Positions 11,878 through 23,575 of a stretch of 64,000 bases of DNA are shown one piece after another. Within the stretch, counting starts at the first letter, position 1. Each line of letters opens with the position of its first letter. The position numbers were made by a program, and so were the translations under genes. The notes beneath the pieces were generated by a model. It saw only the letters and a program-made list of their open reading frames with translations, searched no databases and was not told the DNA's origin. The DNA comes from Tragulus kanchil (lineage: Eukaryota > Chordata > Mammalia > Artiodactyla > Tragulidae), in contig JAIOJX010000002.1 of assembly GCA_022376925.1 (NCBI GenBank), positions 66,240,001 through 66,304,000 of the forward strand, in the 5' to 3' direction.

Positions 11878-12081
11878 CCGCCACTCTTATTACCACCTGA
11901 ACCATAACACCTCCTCCTCCCAAGAAAAACTATCTTCCACAAACTGGTCCCTGGGGCCAAAAAGTTTGGGAACCGCATCTCTAGAAGACATTTTTAAGAA
12001 GGTATAGTGCAGCTAGGTACACATCCTGTTCTTCAAACCTCCACACACTAGTTTTAGTGTCCACTGATTTCTGTGCCTGCA

Positions 12082-12260
12082 CAGTTGCTAAGTCGTGTCC
12101 TACTCTTTATGACCCCATGGACTATATAGCCTGTCAGGCTCCTCTGTCCATAGAATTCCACAGGCAAGAATACTGGAGTGGGTTGCCATTTCCTTCTCCA
12201 GGGATCTTGCCCATCCGGAGATGGAACCTGCTTCTTCTGCACTCCAGGCAAATTCTTCAC
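12082..12260 (-). mobile_element. Bov-tA SINE, cut at duplication edge
   Basis: Bov-A type body (GTCGTGTCCTACTCTTTATG, then GAATACTGGAGTGGGTTGCC) on the minus strand. It ends at the edge of copy A of pair 5, so its tRNA-like end is missing here but present at 13393. Confidence 0.88.
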
Positions 12261-12522
12261 CAGAATTGAGTTCCTTAAGAATTGACTCGTTTGATCTCCT
12301 TGCTGTCCAAGGGACTATCAAGAGTCCTCTCCAGCACCACAGTTCAAAGGCACTCAGCCTCTTTTACTGTCTAGTTCTTACATCCATACGTAACTACTGG
12401 AAAAACCATAGCTTTGACTATATGGACCTTTGCAGGCAAAGTGATGTCTCTGTTTTTTAATACACTGTCTAGGTTTGTCATAGCTTTTCTTCCAAGGAGC
12501 AAGCGTCTTTTAATTTCATGGC
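12261..12522 (-). mobile_element. BovB fragment, duplicate of 11151-11412
   Basis: Partial second copy created by duplication 5. It starts abruptly at the duplication edge in the middle of the BovB coding region. Confidence 0.85.
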
Positions 12523-12724
12523 TATGGTCACCCTCCACAATGCACTATTTTTCCCTCTATGACCAACCCCCAAATTGGTACAGGTCATCAACCTATTAGG
12601 AATCAGGTCATACAGCAGGAGATGAGCAGCAGGTAAGGGAAGCTTCATCTTTAGCTCCCTATCATTCGCACTGCCTGAACCATCAATCACATTAGTTACC
12701 TGTACCCCCCACCACCACTCTTTC

Positions 12725-12986
12725 TTTTTTTTTTTTTTGGCCACTTCTATTGATCTTTCATTTATTTGTCTTTGTTCTTTGTCCTGTATGGGCCTCCCAT
12801 CACAGCGGCCTCTTTCATTGCAGAGCACTGGCTCCAGGCACATGCGCTCCTGAGCTCCAGCTCAGCAGTTGGGCACAACGGTCCAGCTACTCTGAGGCAT
12901 GTGCGATCCTCCCAGGCCAGGGATTGAACCAGTGCCTCCTGCACTGCAAGGTAGTGTTCTTACCCACTGGACCACCAAGGAAGTCC
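12725..12986 (-). mobile_element. tRNA-Glu-type SINE, duplicate of 11614-11877
   Basis: Same insertion repeated by duplication 5. The T-run is slightly shorter. Confidence 0.88.
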
Positions 12987-13191
12987 CCGCCACTCTTATT
13001 ACCACCTGAACCATAACACCTCCTCCTCCCAAGAAAAACTATCTTCCACAAACTGGTCCCTGGGGCCAAAAAGTTTGGGAACCGCATCTCTAGAAGACAT
13101 TTTTAAGAAGGTATAGTGCAGCTAGGTACACATCCTGTTCTTCAAACCTCCACACACTAGTTTTAGTGTCCACTGATTTCTGTGCCTGCAC

Positions 13192-13392
13192 AGTTGCTAA
13201 GTCGTGTCCTACTCTTTATGACCCCATGGACTATATAGCCTGTCAGGCTCCTCTGTCCATAGAATTCCACAGGCAAGAATACTGGAGTGGGTTGCCATTT
13301 CCTCCTCCAGGGGATCTTGCCCATCCGGAGATGGAACCTGCTTCTTCTGCACTCCAGGCAAATTCTTCACCACTGAACTGCCTGGGAAGTCC
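13192..13392 (-). mobile_element. Bov-tA SINE, complete copy
   Basis: Full Bov-tA with the tRNA-derived head at the right end (CTGCCTGGGAAGTCC). Same insertion as 12082-12260 and 14277-14477. Confidence 0.88.
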
Positions 13393-13446
13393 ATTGATTC
13401 TTGCCTAAATCATCTATTCTTTGGATAACTATCAAAGGTAATTTTC

Positions 13447-13696
13447 TTTTTTTTTTTTTAATTTGTTTATTTTCACTCATTTTTACTCTTTGGCCTGCAT
13501 GGGCCTCCCATTGCAGTGGCGTGTTTCATTGCAGAGCACCAACTCTGGGCACATACACTCCAGAGGGCTGGCTCATAATTGGATACACCAGCCCAGCTGC
13601 TCTGTAGCACATGGAATCTTCCTGGGCCAGGGGTCGAACCAGTGCCCCTTGCACTGCAAGGTGGACTCTTTACCCACTGGACCACCAGGGAAGCCC
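13447..13696 (-). mobile_element. tRNA-Glu-type SINE, shorter-tail form, minus strand
   Basis: T-run at 13447-13459, tRNA-like head at 13670-13696. The target duplication is about 16 bp, TCAAAGGT(A/G)ATTTTCT, at 13432-13447 and 13697-13712. The tail is shorter and differs from the 4-kb and 54-kb copies, suggesting an older subfamily. Confidence 0.9.
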
Positions 13697-14276
13697 TCAA
13701 AGGTGATTTTCTAACTCCATCATTCTCTATTTATTAGGGGACATTCTAGAGTTGGAACAAACTTTCCTTTCTCCCTCATTTGTTGGTATGCTTGTTTGTT
13801 TATATCAGTAAGGGATCCCATTTTATCCATTGTACTACCAACTTATCCTAGATTTGCTGAGAGCAAAGATTTACTCAAATCTTTAAGGTGTTATTGTTGT
13901 TCAGCTGCTAAGTTTTGTGGATTTTAAGCTGTTTTATGTGCACACTGCTAAGTGGGGAGAGAGAAGGAGTTCTAACATAAGTAAGATGAGTTGGGTTTTC
14001 AAAAGAGAGCAGGAGTTAGCCAGTTGGAGGAGGATATCCCAGAAAGAAGAATAGTACACGCACAGGTGTCTATGATGCTGAATTCTTGATCCGTTGCTAA
14101 TAGTTTTTACACCCTCAAGAAAACTATCTTCCACAAACTGGTCCCTGGGGCCAAAAAGTTTGGGAACCGCATCTCTAGAAGACATTTTTAAGAAGGTATA
14201 GTGCAGCTAGGTACACATCCTGTTCTTCAAACCTCCACACACTAGTTTTAGTGTCCACTGATTTCTGTGCCTGCAC

Positions 14277-14477
14277 AGTTGCTAAGTCGTGTCCTACTCT
14301 TTATGACCCCATGGACTATATAGCCTGTCAGGCTCCTCTGTCCATAGAATTCCACAGGCAAGAATACTGGAGTGGGTTGCCATTTCCTCCTCCAGGGGAT
14401 CTTGCCCATCCGGAGATGGAACCTGCTTCTTCTGCACTCCAGGCAAATTCTTCACCACTGAACTGCCTGGGAAGTCC
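14277..14477 (-). mobile_element. Bov-tA SINE, duplicate of 13192-13392
   Basis: Third instance of one insertion, produced by duplication 6. Confidence 0.88.
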
Positions 14478-14531
14478 ATTGATTCTTGCCTAAATCATCT
14501 ATTCTTTGGATAACTATCAAAGGTAATTTTC

Positions 14532-14780
14532 TTTTTTTTTTTTTAATTTGTTTATTTTCACTCATTTTACTCTTTGGCCTGCATGGGCCTCCCATTGCAG
14601 TGGCGTGTTTCATTGCAGAGCACCAACTCTGGGCACATACACTCCAGAGGGCTGGCTCATAATTGGATACACCAGCCCAGCTGCTCTGTAGCACATGGAA
14701 TCTTCCTGGGCCAGGGGTCGAACCAGTGCCCCTTGCACTGCAAGGTGGACTCTTTACCCACTGGACCACCAGGGAAGCCC
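14532..14780 (-). mobile_element. tRNA-Glu-type SINE, duplicate of 13447-13696
   Basis: Same insertion repeated by duplication 6, with one T fewer in the tail region (near 14568). Confidence 0.9.
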
Positions 14781-15188
14781 TCAAAGGTGATTTTCTAACT
14801 CCATCATTCTCTATTTATTAGGGGACATTCTAGAGTTGGAACAAACTTTCCTTTCTCCCTCATTTGTTGGTATGCTTGTTTGTTTATATCAGTAAGGGAT
14901 CCCATTTTATCCATTGTACTACCAACTTATCCTAGATTTGCTGAGAGCAAAGATTTACTCAAATCTTTAAGGTGTTATTGTTGTTCAGCTGCTAAGTTTT
15001 GTGGATTTTAAGCTGTTTTATGTGCACACTGCTAAGTGGGGAGAGAGAAGGAGTTCTAACATAAGTAAGATGAGTTGGGTTTTCAAAAGAGAGCAGGAGT
15101 TAGCCAGTTGGAGGAGGATATCCCAGAAAGAAGAATAGTACACGCACAGGTGTCTGCACAGGGTTAGGGGATGCTGAATTCTTGATCC

Positions 15189-16118
15189 TTGTATGTCTGA
15201 TATATCTTGGCCTACTTTATTGACAATCTATCTTTAAAACAGCAGCAAAAAACAGCAAAAGGAGTCACTCAGTACTAACTTGGATACAAGGAAGCATTTG
15301 CTGACACTAAAGAAACTATGACATTAACCATGGGATTTACAAGAATATATAGAAACTGAAGTGCTAAAAGTAAAATCTACAACTTTAAGAATGGACTTTT
15401 TCTCAACTTTGGTAGAATATAGGTTTGGTTTTTCAGTCAACATTTCTAAGATAGAAAAGGTAGTAAGAAGGAATTTTCAAAGACTCTACTTACATAATCC
15501 CAAGGCAGGAAATGAATGCTATTCTATAGAATTCAATAAGGTTTCATAGGAAGTCCTCTCACAAATTCAAACATTTTAAGTAATGTGTAAAAAAGGACAC
15601 ATTCAAGAGAAAAATAGAATAATCACAAAGAATACGAAGAAGGCTAAAGTTTCCTAAGATTTATGGGAAAGAGTTTTTTGAGCAAAATTAACAAGATGAA
15701 ATTGTTAAGCACAAAGACACAGAAAAATTTTATTTTCTGTTTTCATTTTGTATTTATTAAAATAAAGACATGCAGAGTGAAAAGAGAATAATATCATAAA
15801 TTAAGAAAAAATAGTGAATATAGGATAGGCATGAAAAGCCTAATAAATGTATCTTTGATTTTTTAAATAGTAAGAAATTGATTCTTAAAAAAAGAGGAAA
15901 AAAAAAAGAAGGGCTTTAAAGATGGAACATGAACAAATGTCCCATTTTCAATAAGTTGGGAAAATTGAATTTCAAGAACTACAAATTCTAGAAGAGGACA
16001 CCAGGGTTGTAGCCATTTAATGATAAATATCTATCACACCTGTCGCTAAGAACACATTATATCAAAACTAACCTAACTATTTAAAAGCAGCATAATTTTC
16101 CTTGCTTTCTCTCCCTAA
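15189..16118. other. Unique AT-rich DNA
   Basis: No gene recognised. The open frame of 62 codons at 15361 has no family likeness and no coding context. Confidence 0.5.
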
Positions 16119-16131
16119 CTATGTATCTATG

Positions 16132-16334
16132 CATACTAACAACTCTTTGTGACCCATGGACCCTAGTCTGTCAGGCTCCTCAGTCCATGGGATTTTCCAG
16201 GCAAGAATGCTGGAGTGGGCTGCTGTGCCCTCCCCTCCAGGGGATCTTTCCAGCCCAGGGATTTAACCTGCATTTCTTACATCTACCTGCACTGGCAGGT
16301 GGGTTCTTTACCACAAGCACAACCTGGGAAGCCT
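16132..16334 (-). mobile_element. Bov-tA SINE with 13-bp target duplication
   Basis: Bov-A body on the minus strand, with the tRNA-derived head at the right (ACCTGGGAAGCC). Flanked by exact 13-base repeats CTATGTATCTATG at 16119-16131 and 16335-16347. The body is diverged, so this is not recent. Confidence 0.9.
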
Positions 16335-16820
16335 CTATGTATCTATGTCCTTTTCTATACACACAGATCTACAGATAGAAGGATACATAAATAACATACA
16401 CATATTTAGTAAACCATTTACAAGTTGCAGATACCACACTACCTCACATGTAATTCTCCTGCATGCACCTTCCACTAAGAATATTGTCTTACATAATCAC
16501 AATATCATTTTCAGACCTCAGAAATTTAGCATGGACAAAACATTATTATTAATATGCTATCTATATTCATACTGTGTCAGCCATCCCCTAAATGTTCTGT
16601 TCTTCCATCTATCCAGAAACTAAGAACTGTGCATTGCATTTGGTTTCTTTCTCTAGTCCTTTTAATTTTCTAGTCCTTTTTAAATTTTCAAAATTTTTAA
16701 TTTTGAATAGCTTCCCCACTATTTTTTGTCTTTCTTGACACTGAGATTTTTAGAGTCCAAACCAGCTATCTTACACAACGTCATACAATCTGCATTTGAA
16801 CGACTTTGGCCATATAATTT

Positions 16821-16964
16821 GGGCTTCCCCAATGGCTCAGCCAGTAAAGAATCTGCATGCAATGCAGGAGACATGGGGTTGATCTTTGGGTTGGGAAGAT
16901 CCCCTGGAGGCAAGCCACTCCAGTATTCTTGCCTAGAAAATTCCAGAAGCCTGGTGGACTACAC
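16821..16964 (+). mobile_element. Bov-tA SINE, plus strand
   Basis: Starts with GGGCTTCCCCAATGGCTCAG (tRNA-derived head), followed by the Bov-A portion (CTCCAGTATTCTTGCC). Truncated at the 3' end. Confidence 0.85.
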
Positions 16965-17218
16965 AATAAGAAGCACCATTTTGTCACCATTAATGTGATC
17001 ATTTGATTCAGGCAGGGACCATCACCATCCCAACACCATTAGGTAGACATTTATGGGAAAAAATATCACCTAGGGGATTAGTTATTAATTCCAAAGGAGG
17101 AAGTTAACTTGACCAAATTCACATTAACCAAGGGATGAAACTGAGTATCACCAAAACCAGGACAAACCACCTCATGTGCTTCCAAATGTGATGAAATGGG
17201 GAGACAAATATGTTGAGA

Positions 17219-17418
17219 GGTCTTTCCTGGTGGTCCAGTGGGTAGAGAGTCTGCCTTGCAGTGCAAGGGGTGCCAGTTCGATCCCTGGCCCAGGAGGATC
17301 CTGTGTGCCAGTGCTCTGGGGCACAGGTGCCCAGAGTCCATGCTCTGCAATGAGAGAGGCTACTGCATGGGAAACCCACACAGGCCAAAGAAAATAAATA
17401 AATTTAAAAAAAATAAAA
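17219..17418 (+). mobile_element. tRNA-Glu-type SINE, short form
   Basis: Head TCCTGGTGGTCCAGTGGG and B-box-like GTTCGATCCCTGG, ending in AAATAAATAAATTT and an A-run. The body is shorter than in the 4-kb copy and lacks the extended tail. Possible weak flanks GAGAGG / AGAGG. Confidence 0.82.
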
Positions 17419-17429
17419 GAGGCCAAAAT

Positions 17430-18038
17430 AAAAATATATATATATAGTATACAAGATTCTGTTAAAAAAAAAAAAAGTACATGGAGAATTCTTGTCAACA
17501 GACACCTCTTCTAATTATTTTGCAATCACTAAATCTCTATTTCTTTTTCAGGGATGCAGAACTTGGTATTGCAGAGGTCTGTTTCTTCTTTATTCTTTTC
17601 ATTTTTACCCATAGTTCTGGAAAACAATATATTTCAAGAAGGAGTGTAGCCAGAGAGGAAGATAAGGAGCTAGTAGACAGATCATGAGTCATTGTCTGCT
17701 CTCATTAAGAGCCAGTCATCAGGCTCATACGCAGTCATGCCTGTAATCACAGACACATACATGTATACACCTACACTCCAAGCAAGTGAGGGGGGAATGT
17801 TAGCTACTTGCTAGGAAAATCAGTCTATCATTGTGAAATAGAAGCATTTCCAAGGCTACCACACGTCATCATACACTACACAGCTCTAGGGGACACTTTT
17901 CACATATAGCAGTTCTACCCTGAGAAACTTAAAATGGAGATTCCCACCTGATGACCACAAGCTCTGTGCAGACTATAGACGTGCTTTGTTTTACAACATA
18001 TTTTCCCCCTAATTATTATTATTTTGTTTTTGGAAATT
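17430..18038. other. Unique DNA with short TA and A runs
   Basis: A TA microsatellite (17434-17448) and an A-run (17466-17477) follow the SINE. The rest is single-copy, with no gene recognised. Confidence 0.5.
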
Positions 18039-18094
18039 CAGCTCTCTTGCTTTTTCTTGAGTGTAATCAGATGGCATAGCTCACATTCCACTTC

Positions 18095-18220
18095 AATATT
18101 CCAGAATTCCATTGACAGAAGAATTCCATGCATTCTAGAAATCCAGAAGTCCATAGACAGAAGAGCCTGGCAGACTACAGTCCATGGGGTCACAAAGAGT
18201 CAGACACGACTGAGCAACTC
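18095..18220 (+). mobile_element. Bov-A fragment with internal duplications
   Basis: The right half (AGAGCCTGGCAGACTACAG ... GACACGACTGAGCAACTC) is a Bov-A end. The left half is a degenerate repeat of its own CCAT(T/A)GACAGAAGA word. Repeated at 19217-19342. Confidence 0.75.
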
Positions 18221-18408
18221 AAGACACACCAAATTCCTGCTTGATGGCCATCAACTGAGGTATATGGCAGTTGCCTCCATCAAATAGAAACATCTTGTCC
18301 ATTTCAGCTTATCACTTTCCGTGGTCTAGCATGTGACCAACTTCACGCACAGAGCAGCTACCTCACCTATGAGAATCACCTTCCATAAAAGAGATAAGAC
18401 ATTCAAGT

Positions 18409-18445
18409 TCATGCTATCATTCAAGTTCATGCTATCATAGACAAC
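18409..18445 (+). repeat. Two-unit tandem repeat, unit 18 bp
   Basis: ATTCAAGTTCATGCTATC occurs twice head to tail. Duplicated again at about 19531 by pair 7. Confidence 0.85.
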
Positions 18446-18609
18446 ATTTTCTGGACATTCAATTCACTTACAAACTGAGAGATGTACATCTTCTCACAAA
18501 CCAATGTAACTTTCTGTGAATTAATAATCATGAAATAGCTTTTTCACTGTCGTCTAGAAGAGACCACTTGGCAAAAAGAAAAATAATGTTACTACATAAG
18601 AACTATCAG

Positions 18610-18908
18610 GGCTTCCTTGGTGGTCCAGTGGGTAAGGACACTACCTTGCAGTACAAGGGGCACCGGTTCGATCCCTGGCCTGGGAAGATCCCAAGTGCAG
18701 CGGAGTGGCTGAACCAAGGTGTCTGACTACCGAGCCAGAGCTCTGGAGCGCATGCGCTCAGAGCTGGTGCTCTGCGACAGCGGAGGCCACCGCGATGGGA
18801 GGCCCACAACGGCCAAAGAACAAAGATGAATGAAAATAGACAAATGAAAGACCAATAGAAGTAGCCCAGCTGCCCTCCTCCCTCCCCCCACTACCCACCC
18901 CCCAAAAA
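18610..18908 (+). mobile_element. tRNA-Glu-type SINE with 12-bp target duplication
   Basis: Clear A-box (TGGTCCAGTGGG) and B-box (GGTTCGATCCC) near the 5' end, then the extended tail (GACCAATAGAAGTAGCCC, C-rich tract) and a short A-run. Flanked by AAGAACTATCAG at 18598-18609 and 18909-18920, an exact duplication, so this is a young insertion. Confidence 0.92.
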
Positions 18909-19216
18909 AAGAACTATCAGTGAAAAACACAATTAGATTCAAATATTAGTTATTATAAATATTTAAATGTATCAAAATTTCACACACGTGATTTTTTTTA
19001 AATCACTTTGTAAAATGGTTTCCTTATTTTAAAATCTGTGTTCATAGAGCAAAAGGATCTCCTGAAAGGCTATGTGACAAAGTCAAAAGGTGAAAAAATA
19101 ATAATAAACTTATTAAACAAAGAAACAAACTGTAAAAAATAGCAACACACAAAAAGTGTTCAGCTCTCTTGCTTTTTCTTGAGTGTAATCAGATGGCATA
19201 GCTCACATTCCACTTC

Positions 19217-19342
19217 AATATTCCAGAATTCCATTGACAGAAGAATTCCATGCATTCTAGAAATCCAGAAGTCCATAGACAGAAGAGCCTGGCAGACTAC
19301 AGTCCATGGGGTCACAAAGAGTCAGACACGACTGAGCAACTC
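19217..19342 (+). mobile_element. Bov-A fragment, duplicate of 18095-18220
   Basis: Second instance from duplication 7. Confidence 0.75.
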
Positions 19343-19731
19343 AAGACACACCAAATTCCTGCTTGATGGCCATCAACTGAGGTATATGGCAGTTGCCTCC
19401 ATCAAATAGAAACATCTTGTCCATTTCAGCTTATCACTTTCCGTGGTCTAGCATGTGACCAACTTCACGCACAGAGCAGCTACCTCACCTATGAGAATCA
19501 CCTTCCATAAAAGAGATAAGACATTCAAGTTCATGCTATCATTCAAGTTCATGCTATCATAGACAACATTTTCTGGACATTCAATTCACTTACAAACTGA
19601 GAGATGTACATCTTCTCACAAACCAATGTAACTTTCTGTGAATTAATAATCATGAAATAGCTTTTTCACTGTCGTCTAGAAGAGACCACTTGGCAAAAAG
19701 AAAAATAATGTTACTACATAAGAACTATCAG

Positions 19732-20030
19732 GGCTTCCTTGGTGGTCCAGTGGGTAAGGACACTACCTTGCAGTACAAGGGGCACCGGTTCGATCCCTGG
19801 CCTGGGAAGATCCCAAGTGCAGCGGAGTGGCTGAACCAAGGTGTCTGACTACCGAGCCAGAGCTCTGGAGCGCATGCGCTCAGAGCTGGTGCTCTGCGAC
19901 AGCGGAGGCCACCGCGATGGGAGGCCCACAACGGCCAAAGAACAAAGATGAATGAAAATAGACAAATGAAAGACCAATAGAAGTAGCCCAGCTGCCCTCC
20001 TCCCTCCCCCCACTACCCACCCCCCAAAAA
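19732..20030 (+). mobile_element. tRNA-Glu-type SINE, duplicate of 18610-18908
   Basis: Same insertion with the same flanks, repeated by duplication 7. A second insertion would have different flanks. Confidence 0.92.
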
Positions 20031-20369
20031 AAGAACTATCAGTGAAAAACACAATTAGATTCAAATATTAGTTATTATAAATATTTAAATGTATCAAAAT
20101 TTCACACACGTGATTTTTTTTAAATCACTTTGTAAAATGGTTTCCTTATTTTAAAATCTGTGTTCATAGAGCAAAAGGATCTCCTGAAAGGCTATGTGAC
20201 AAAGTCAAAAGGTGAAAAAATAATAATAAACTTATTAAACAAAGAAACAAACTGTAAAAAAATAGCAACACACAAAAACAGCACATTTTTTATGTACTGA
20301 ATACTTGCAGATCAACATGGAGAATGATCCTCTTAGAAGAGGAAGTAGGGAACAAAAACCACTAAAAAT

Positions 20370-20770
20370 TGATCAAAGAAATATAAAAATGTTCATCAAA
20401 GTATATTCAATCTCACTAGTAAAAACTACAAATTAAAATAAGCAGTCAACCTCATTATATATTAACGTTTAGGAGATGACTGATTAAAAAACTATCAGTG
20501 AGCATTTATAAAATGATGACTTCATATACTCCTGATGATAGTGTGAATTAGTACACATCTTCTGGAGTATAATTGAGCAGTATTGTACTTTGACTCAGCA
20601 ATATCACTTGTAGGAATCCTACGGAAAGAAATGGACAAATTCTTAAAGGTATAAGAGTCACACCATGGCATTTGTTTTAATAGTGGGAACATAGCAAACT
20701 GTGCAAATATCCATTAACGGAATACTGGATAATTTATATGAGATCTAAAATACTGACTTTAAATATCATT
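20370..20770 (+). mobile_element. Ancient L1-like ORF2 remnant
   Basis: The order of phrases (AATCTCACTAGTAAAAACTA, later the 'actcagcaatatcac' and 'gtgcaaatatcc' stretches) matches the C-terminal part of ORF2 in old mammalian L1 or HAL1 elements, heavily mutated and without an open frame. The edges are uncertain, and duplication 8 cuts it at 20713. Confidence 0.6.
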
Positions 20771-22930
20771 TTATATAGCAATGTCAGTTAACATGCAAAG
20801 AAGATTCTTTTCATATAGAAAAATGTGATTAGGCAAATTATAAAAATACAGGACTCCTTTATTTAAAAACACATACATGTGTATAATTGCATGATATTCT
20901 GGAGCATTAACTGATTTTTAAGTTTATTCTTAGACCTTAGGTATTTTTTCATTGAAGATATACAAATAGAATTCACTGAGTCAGGAAAGAGTTTATCAAA
21001 GAAATAATTGCAAACTCTCAAGTTTCCAAAGGAGATTTTAAAACTCTTAGAAGAGACAAAACCTTCCCATTCCTTTAATTTCATTGTGTTATGAGACACT
21101 GAGTTTTGAGTTTCAAAACCAGGAGACAAAATTCACAGAGAGAAAAAGTTTCTTTCTTAAATAAGCATGAAAGATTATCAGAACCAATTACCTCCTTAGA
21201 CAGGATAAAGACCCCAAGAATTGTGGAGTTGGGGAAGAAGAAAACACTCAGTTTAGGTGGAGCCTCTACAAAGGGTCATACCGCCTAACCTTGGGGGGAG
21301 CAGCTACATGAAAGAATATGCATATCCTGTCCAGGTAAGTTAGCAAGTCAGATCAGAAGATATATGCGAAACCCAAGAAGGCAGGCACATTCAGGTTGTG
21401 TGCTTCCAACTTGGACACTCAAATCCAAGGGATGGAGACACAGGAGTGGGGTATGGAGAGCCTGAGAAGGCTTCTCAAGCCCAAAGCAGTCCAGGAGACC
21501 ATCCAAAATTACCTCACTTGCCAAGACAAGCTCAGATGGAGCTGAGAGAGACCACATTCTTAGACAGCCTCATACTCAGGACAGAAGACAGAAGACAGAG
21601 ATCCTGTGGGCATGAATTGACATTGTAGCAGGGAGTGTGCAGGGCTAGCCATGAAAGCGTTAAGACCAATGCTGACCACCCGCAGCAGTGAGGAGGAGCA
21701 CAGGGATGGCAGAGGCCCTCTGCTGCCTTTTCTCCCCAGATAAGCCTGATGCAAACCTTGCTGAGCAGCCCGTGGTAGAGAAAGAGGGAAGGTCAGAGCT
21801 CATCGGATGGAGAAACCGATGAAATTAACGGAATACTGGATAATTTATATGAGATCTAAAATACTGACTTTAAATATCATTTTATATAGCAATGTCAGTT
21901 AACATGCAAAGAAGATTCTTTTCATATAGAAAAATGTGATTAGGCAAATTATAAAAATACAGGACTCCTTTATTTAAAAACACATACATGTGTATAATTG
22001 CATGATATTCTGGAGCATTAACTGATTTTTAAGTTTATTCTTAGACCTTAGGTATTTTTTCATTGAAGATATACAAATAGAATTCACTGAGTCAGGAAAG
22101 AGTTTATCAAAGAAATAATTGCAAACTCTCAAGTTTCCAAAGGAGATTTTAAAACTCTTAGAAGAGACAAAACCTTCCCATTCCTTTAATTTCATTGTGT
22201 TATGAGACACTGAGTTTTGAGTTTCAAAACCAGGAGACAAAATTCACAGAGAGAAAAAGTTTCTTTCTTAAATAAGCATGAAAGATTATCAGAACCAATT
22301 ACCTCCTTAGACAGGATAAAGACCCCAAGAATTGTGGAGTTGGGGAAGAAGAAAACACTCAGTTTAGGTGGAGCCTCTACAAAGGGTCATACCGCCTAAC
22401 CTTGGGGGGAGCAGCTACATGAAAGAATATGCATATCCTGTCCAGGTAAGTTAGCAAGTCAGATCAGAAGATATATGCGAAACCCAAGAAGGCAGGCACA
22501 TTCAGGTTGTGTGCTTCCAACTTGGACACTCAAATCCAAGGGATGGAGACACAGGAGTGGGGTATGGAGAGCCTGAGAAGGCTTCTCAAGCCCAAAGCAG
22601 TCCAGGAGACCATCCAAAATTACCTCACTTGCCAAGACAAGCTCAGATGGAGCTGAGAGAGACCACATTCTTAGACAGCCTCATACTCAGGACAGAAGAC
22701 AGAAGACAGAGATCCTGTGGGCATGAATTGACATTGTAGCAGGGAGTGTGCAGGGCTAGCCATGAAAGCGTTAAGACCAATGCTGACCACCCGCAGCAGT
22801 GAGGAGGAGCACAGGGATGGCAGAGGCCCTCTGCTGCCTTTTCTCCCCAGATAAGCCTGATGCAAACCTTGCTGAGCAGCCCGTGGTAGAGAAAGAGGGA
22901 AGGTCAGAGCTCATCTGGGGATGAAAACGG
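20713..22930 (+). repeat. Adjacent direct duplication 8 (offset about 1,111 bp)
   Basis: Copy A is 20713-21823 and copy B is 21824-22930. The last about 20 bases of copy A (21804-21823) are an error-rich version of 22911-22945 in copy B. The unit contains the end of an ancient L1 fragment and then unique DNA. Several 60-90 codon open frames occur twice here and are not recognisable proteins. Confidence 0.95.
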
Positions 22931-22945
22931 AGAAACACCTGATTG

Positions 22946-23300
22946 ACAGAGTACTTGCGTTTACCAGGATTAATTTCCCACTACTAAGAACAAGGCTTCA
23001 AGACAGACACTAAACTCAAGTTTAGAAAAGAAAGCAACTTTGCTGCACCCCTGGTTATGTGTCTTAAGACATTTCTGCATTCTTTATACACACAGAAAAA
23101 TACCTTACAGATACAGATGCAAAAACCTTAATAGCAGTTAATGCAAGGAGTCTATTTTCTGTATACTGGTCAACATTTCATAAAGTCTTGCAAGGAACCC
23201 ATATTACCTTAATAGAAAACAAAGTTAGTTTAGAAATAAAAGGTAAGTGACAATTATTCTGCCTTAAAATGTTTCAAGGAATTGAAAGTAGTAACTCAGG
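22946..23300. other. Unique DNA
   Basis: Nothing recognised. Confidence 0.45.
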
Positions 23301-23312
23301 TTTTAAAATAAC

Positions 23313-23545
23313 AGTGTTATGTGTGGAAAAGATAGCTAGTGTCACAGTGCTAAGGGAATAGGAGTGCTTACAATGGCTTGGGGCAAAGGTCTGGAGGGGT
23401 GGGATGGGGGGATCTGGGTGGGTGGGGACCATGGATATGCATATGACTGATCTGGGAACATACATGTATGTGAACAACAAAACTCTGTAAAACCTTTAAA
23501 ATAAAGAATAAAAAAAAAGAGAGAGAAAAAATAAATAAATAAAAA
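23313..23545 (+). mobile_element. L1 3' end, strongly 5'-truncated
   Basis: Matches the L1 3' UTR at 10150-10320: the same GTGTGGAAAAGATAGCTAGT start, G-rich tract and GATCTGGGAACATACATGTA end. It then has AATAAAGAATAAAA and an A-rich tail. A short insertion of a young L1 subfamily. Confidence 0.85.
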
Positions 23546-23575
23546 CATTGGTAGCAAGTACAATAGACTACTTCT

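Larger units (their letters stand above)
11151..13370 (+). repeat. Adjacent direct duplication 5 (offset about 1,110 bp)
   Basis: Copy A is 11151-12260 and copy B is 12261-13370. The unit starts in the middle of a BovB fragment, carries a whole minus-strand SINE, and ends inside a Bov-tA element. The join is clean with a 2-base overlap. Copy A has small changes close to the join (CCTTCTCCAGGG against CCTCCTCCAGGGG). Confidence 0.95.
13031..15188 (+). repeat. Adjacent direct duplication 6 (offset about 1,085 bp)
   Basis: Copy A is 13031-14092 and copy B is 14117-15188. Just before the join, copy A lacks about 15 bases present in copy B (near 14070 against 15155) and has a changed last segment. 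The start overlaps copy B of pair 5, so the segment beginning at 11921 is present three times (11921, 13031, 14117). Confidence 0.95.
18039..20278 (+). repeat. Adjacent direct duplication 7 (offset about 1,122 bp)
   Basis: Copy A is 18039-19155 and copy B is 19161-20278. They are essentially identical apart from one A in an A-run. Each includes a Bov-A fragment and a complete SINE with its own target-site duplication. Even the short internal tandem repeat (18409-18445) is doubled. Confidence 0.95.

Noticed and set aside
18610..18700. Functional tRNA-Glu gene
   Set aside because: A- and B-boxes are present, but the sequence does not close into a tRNA with a proper acceptor stem and continues as a SINE with target duplications.
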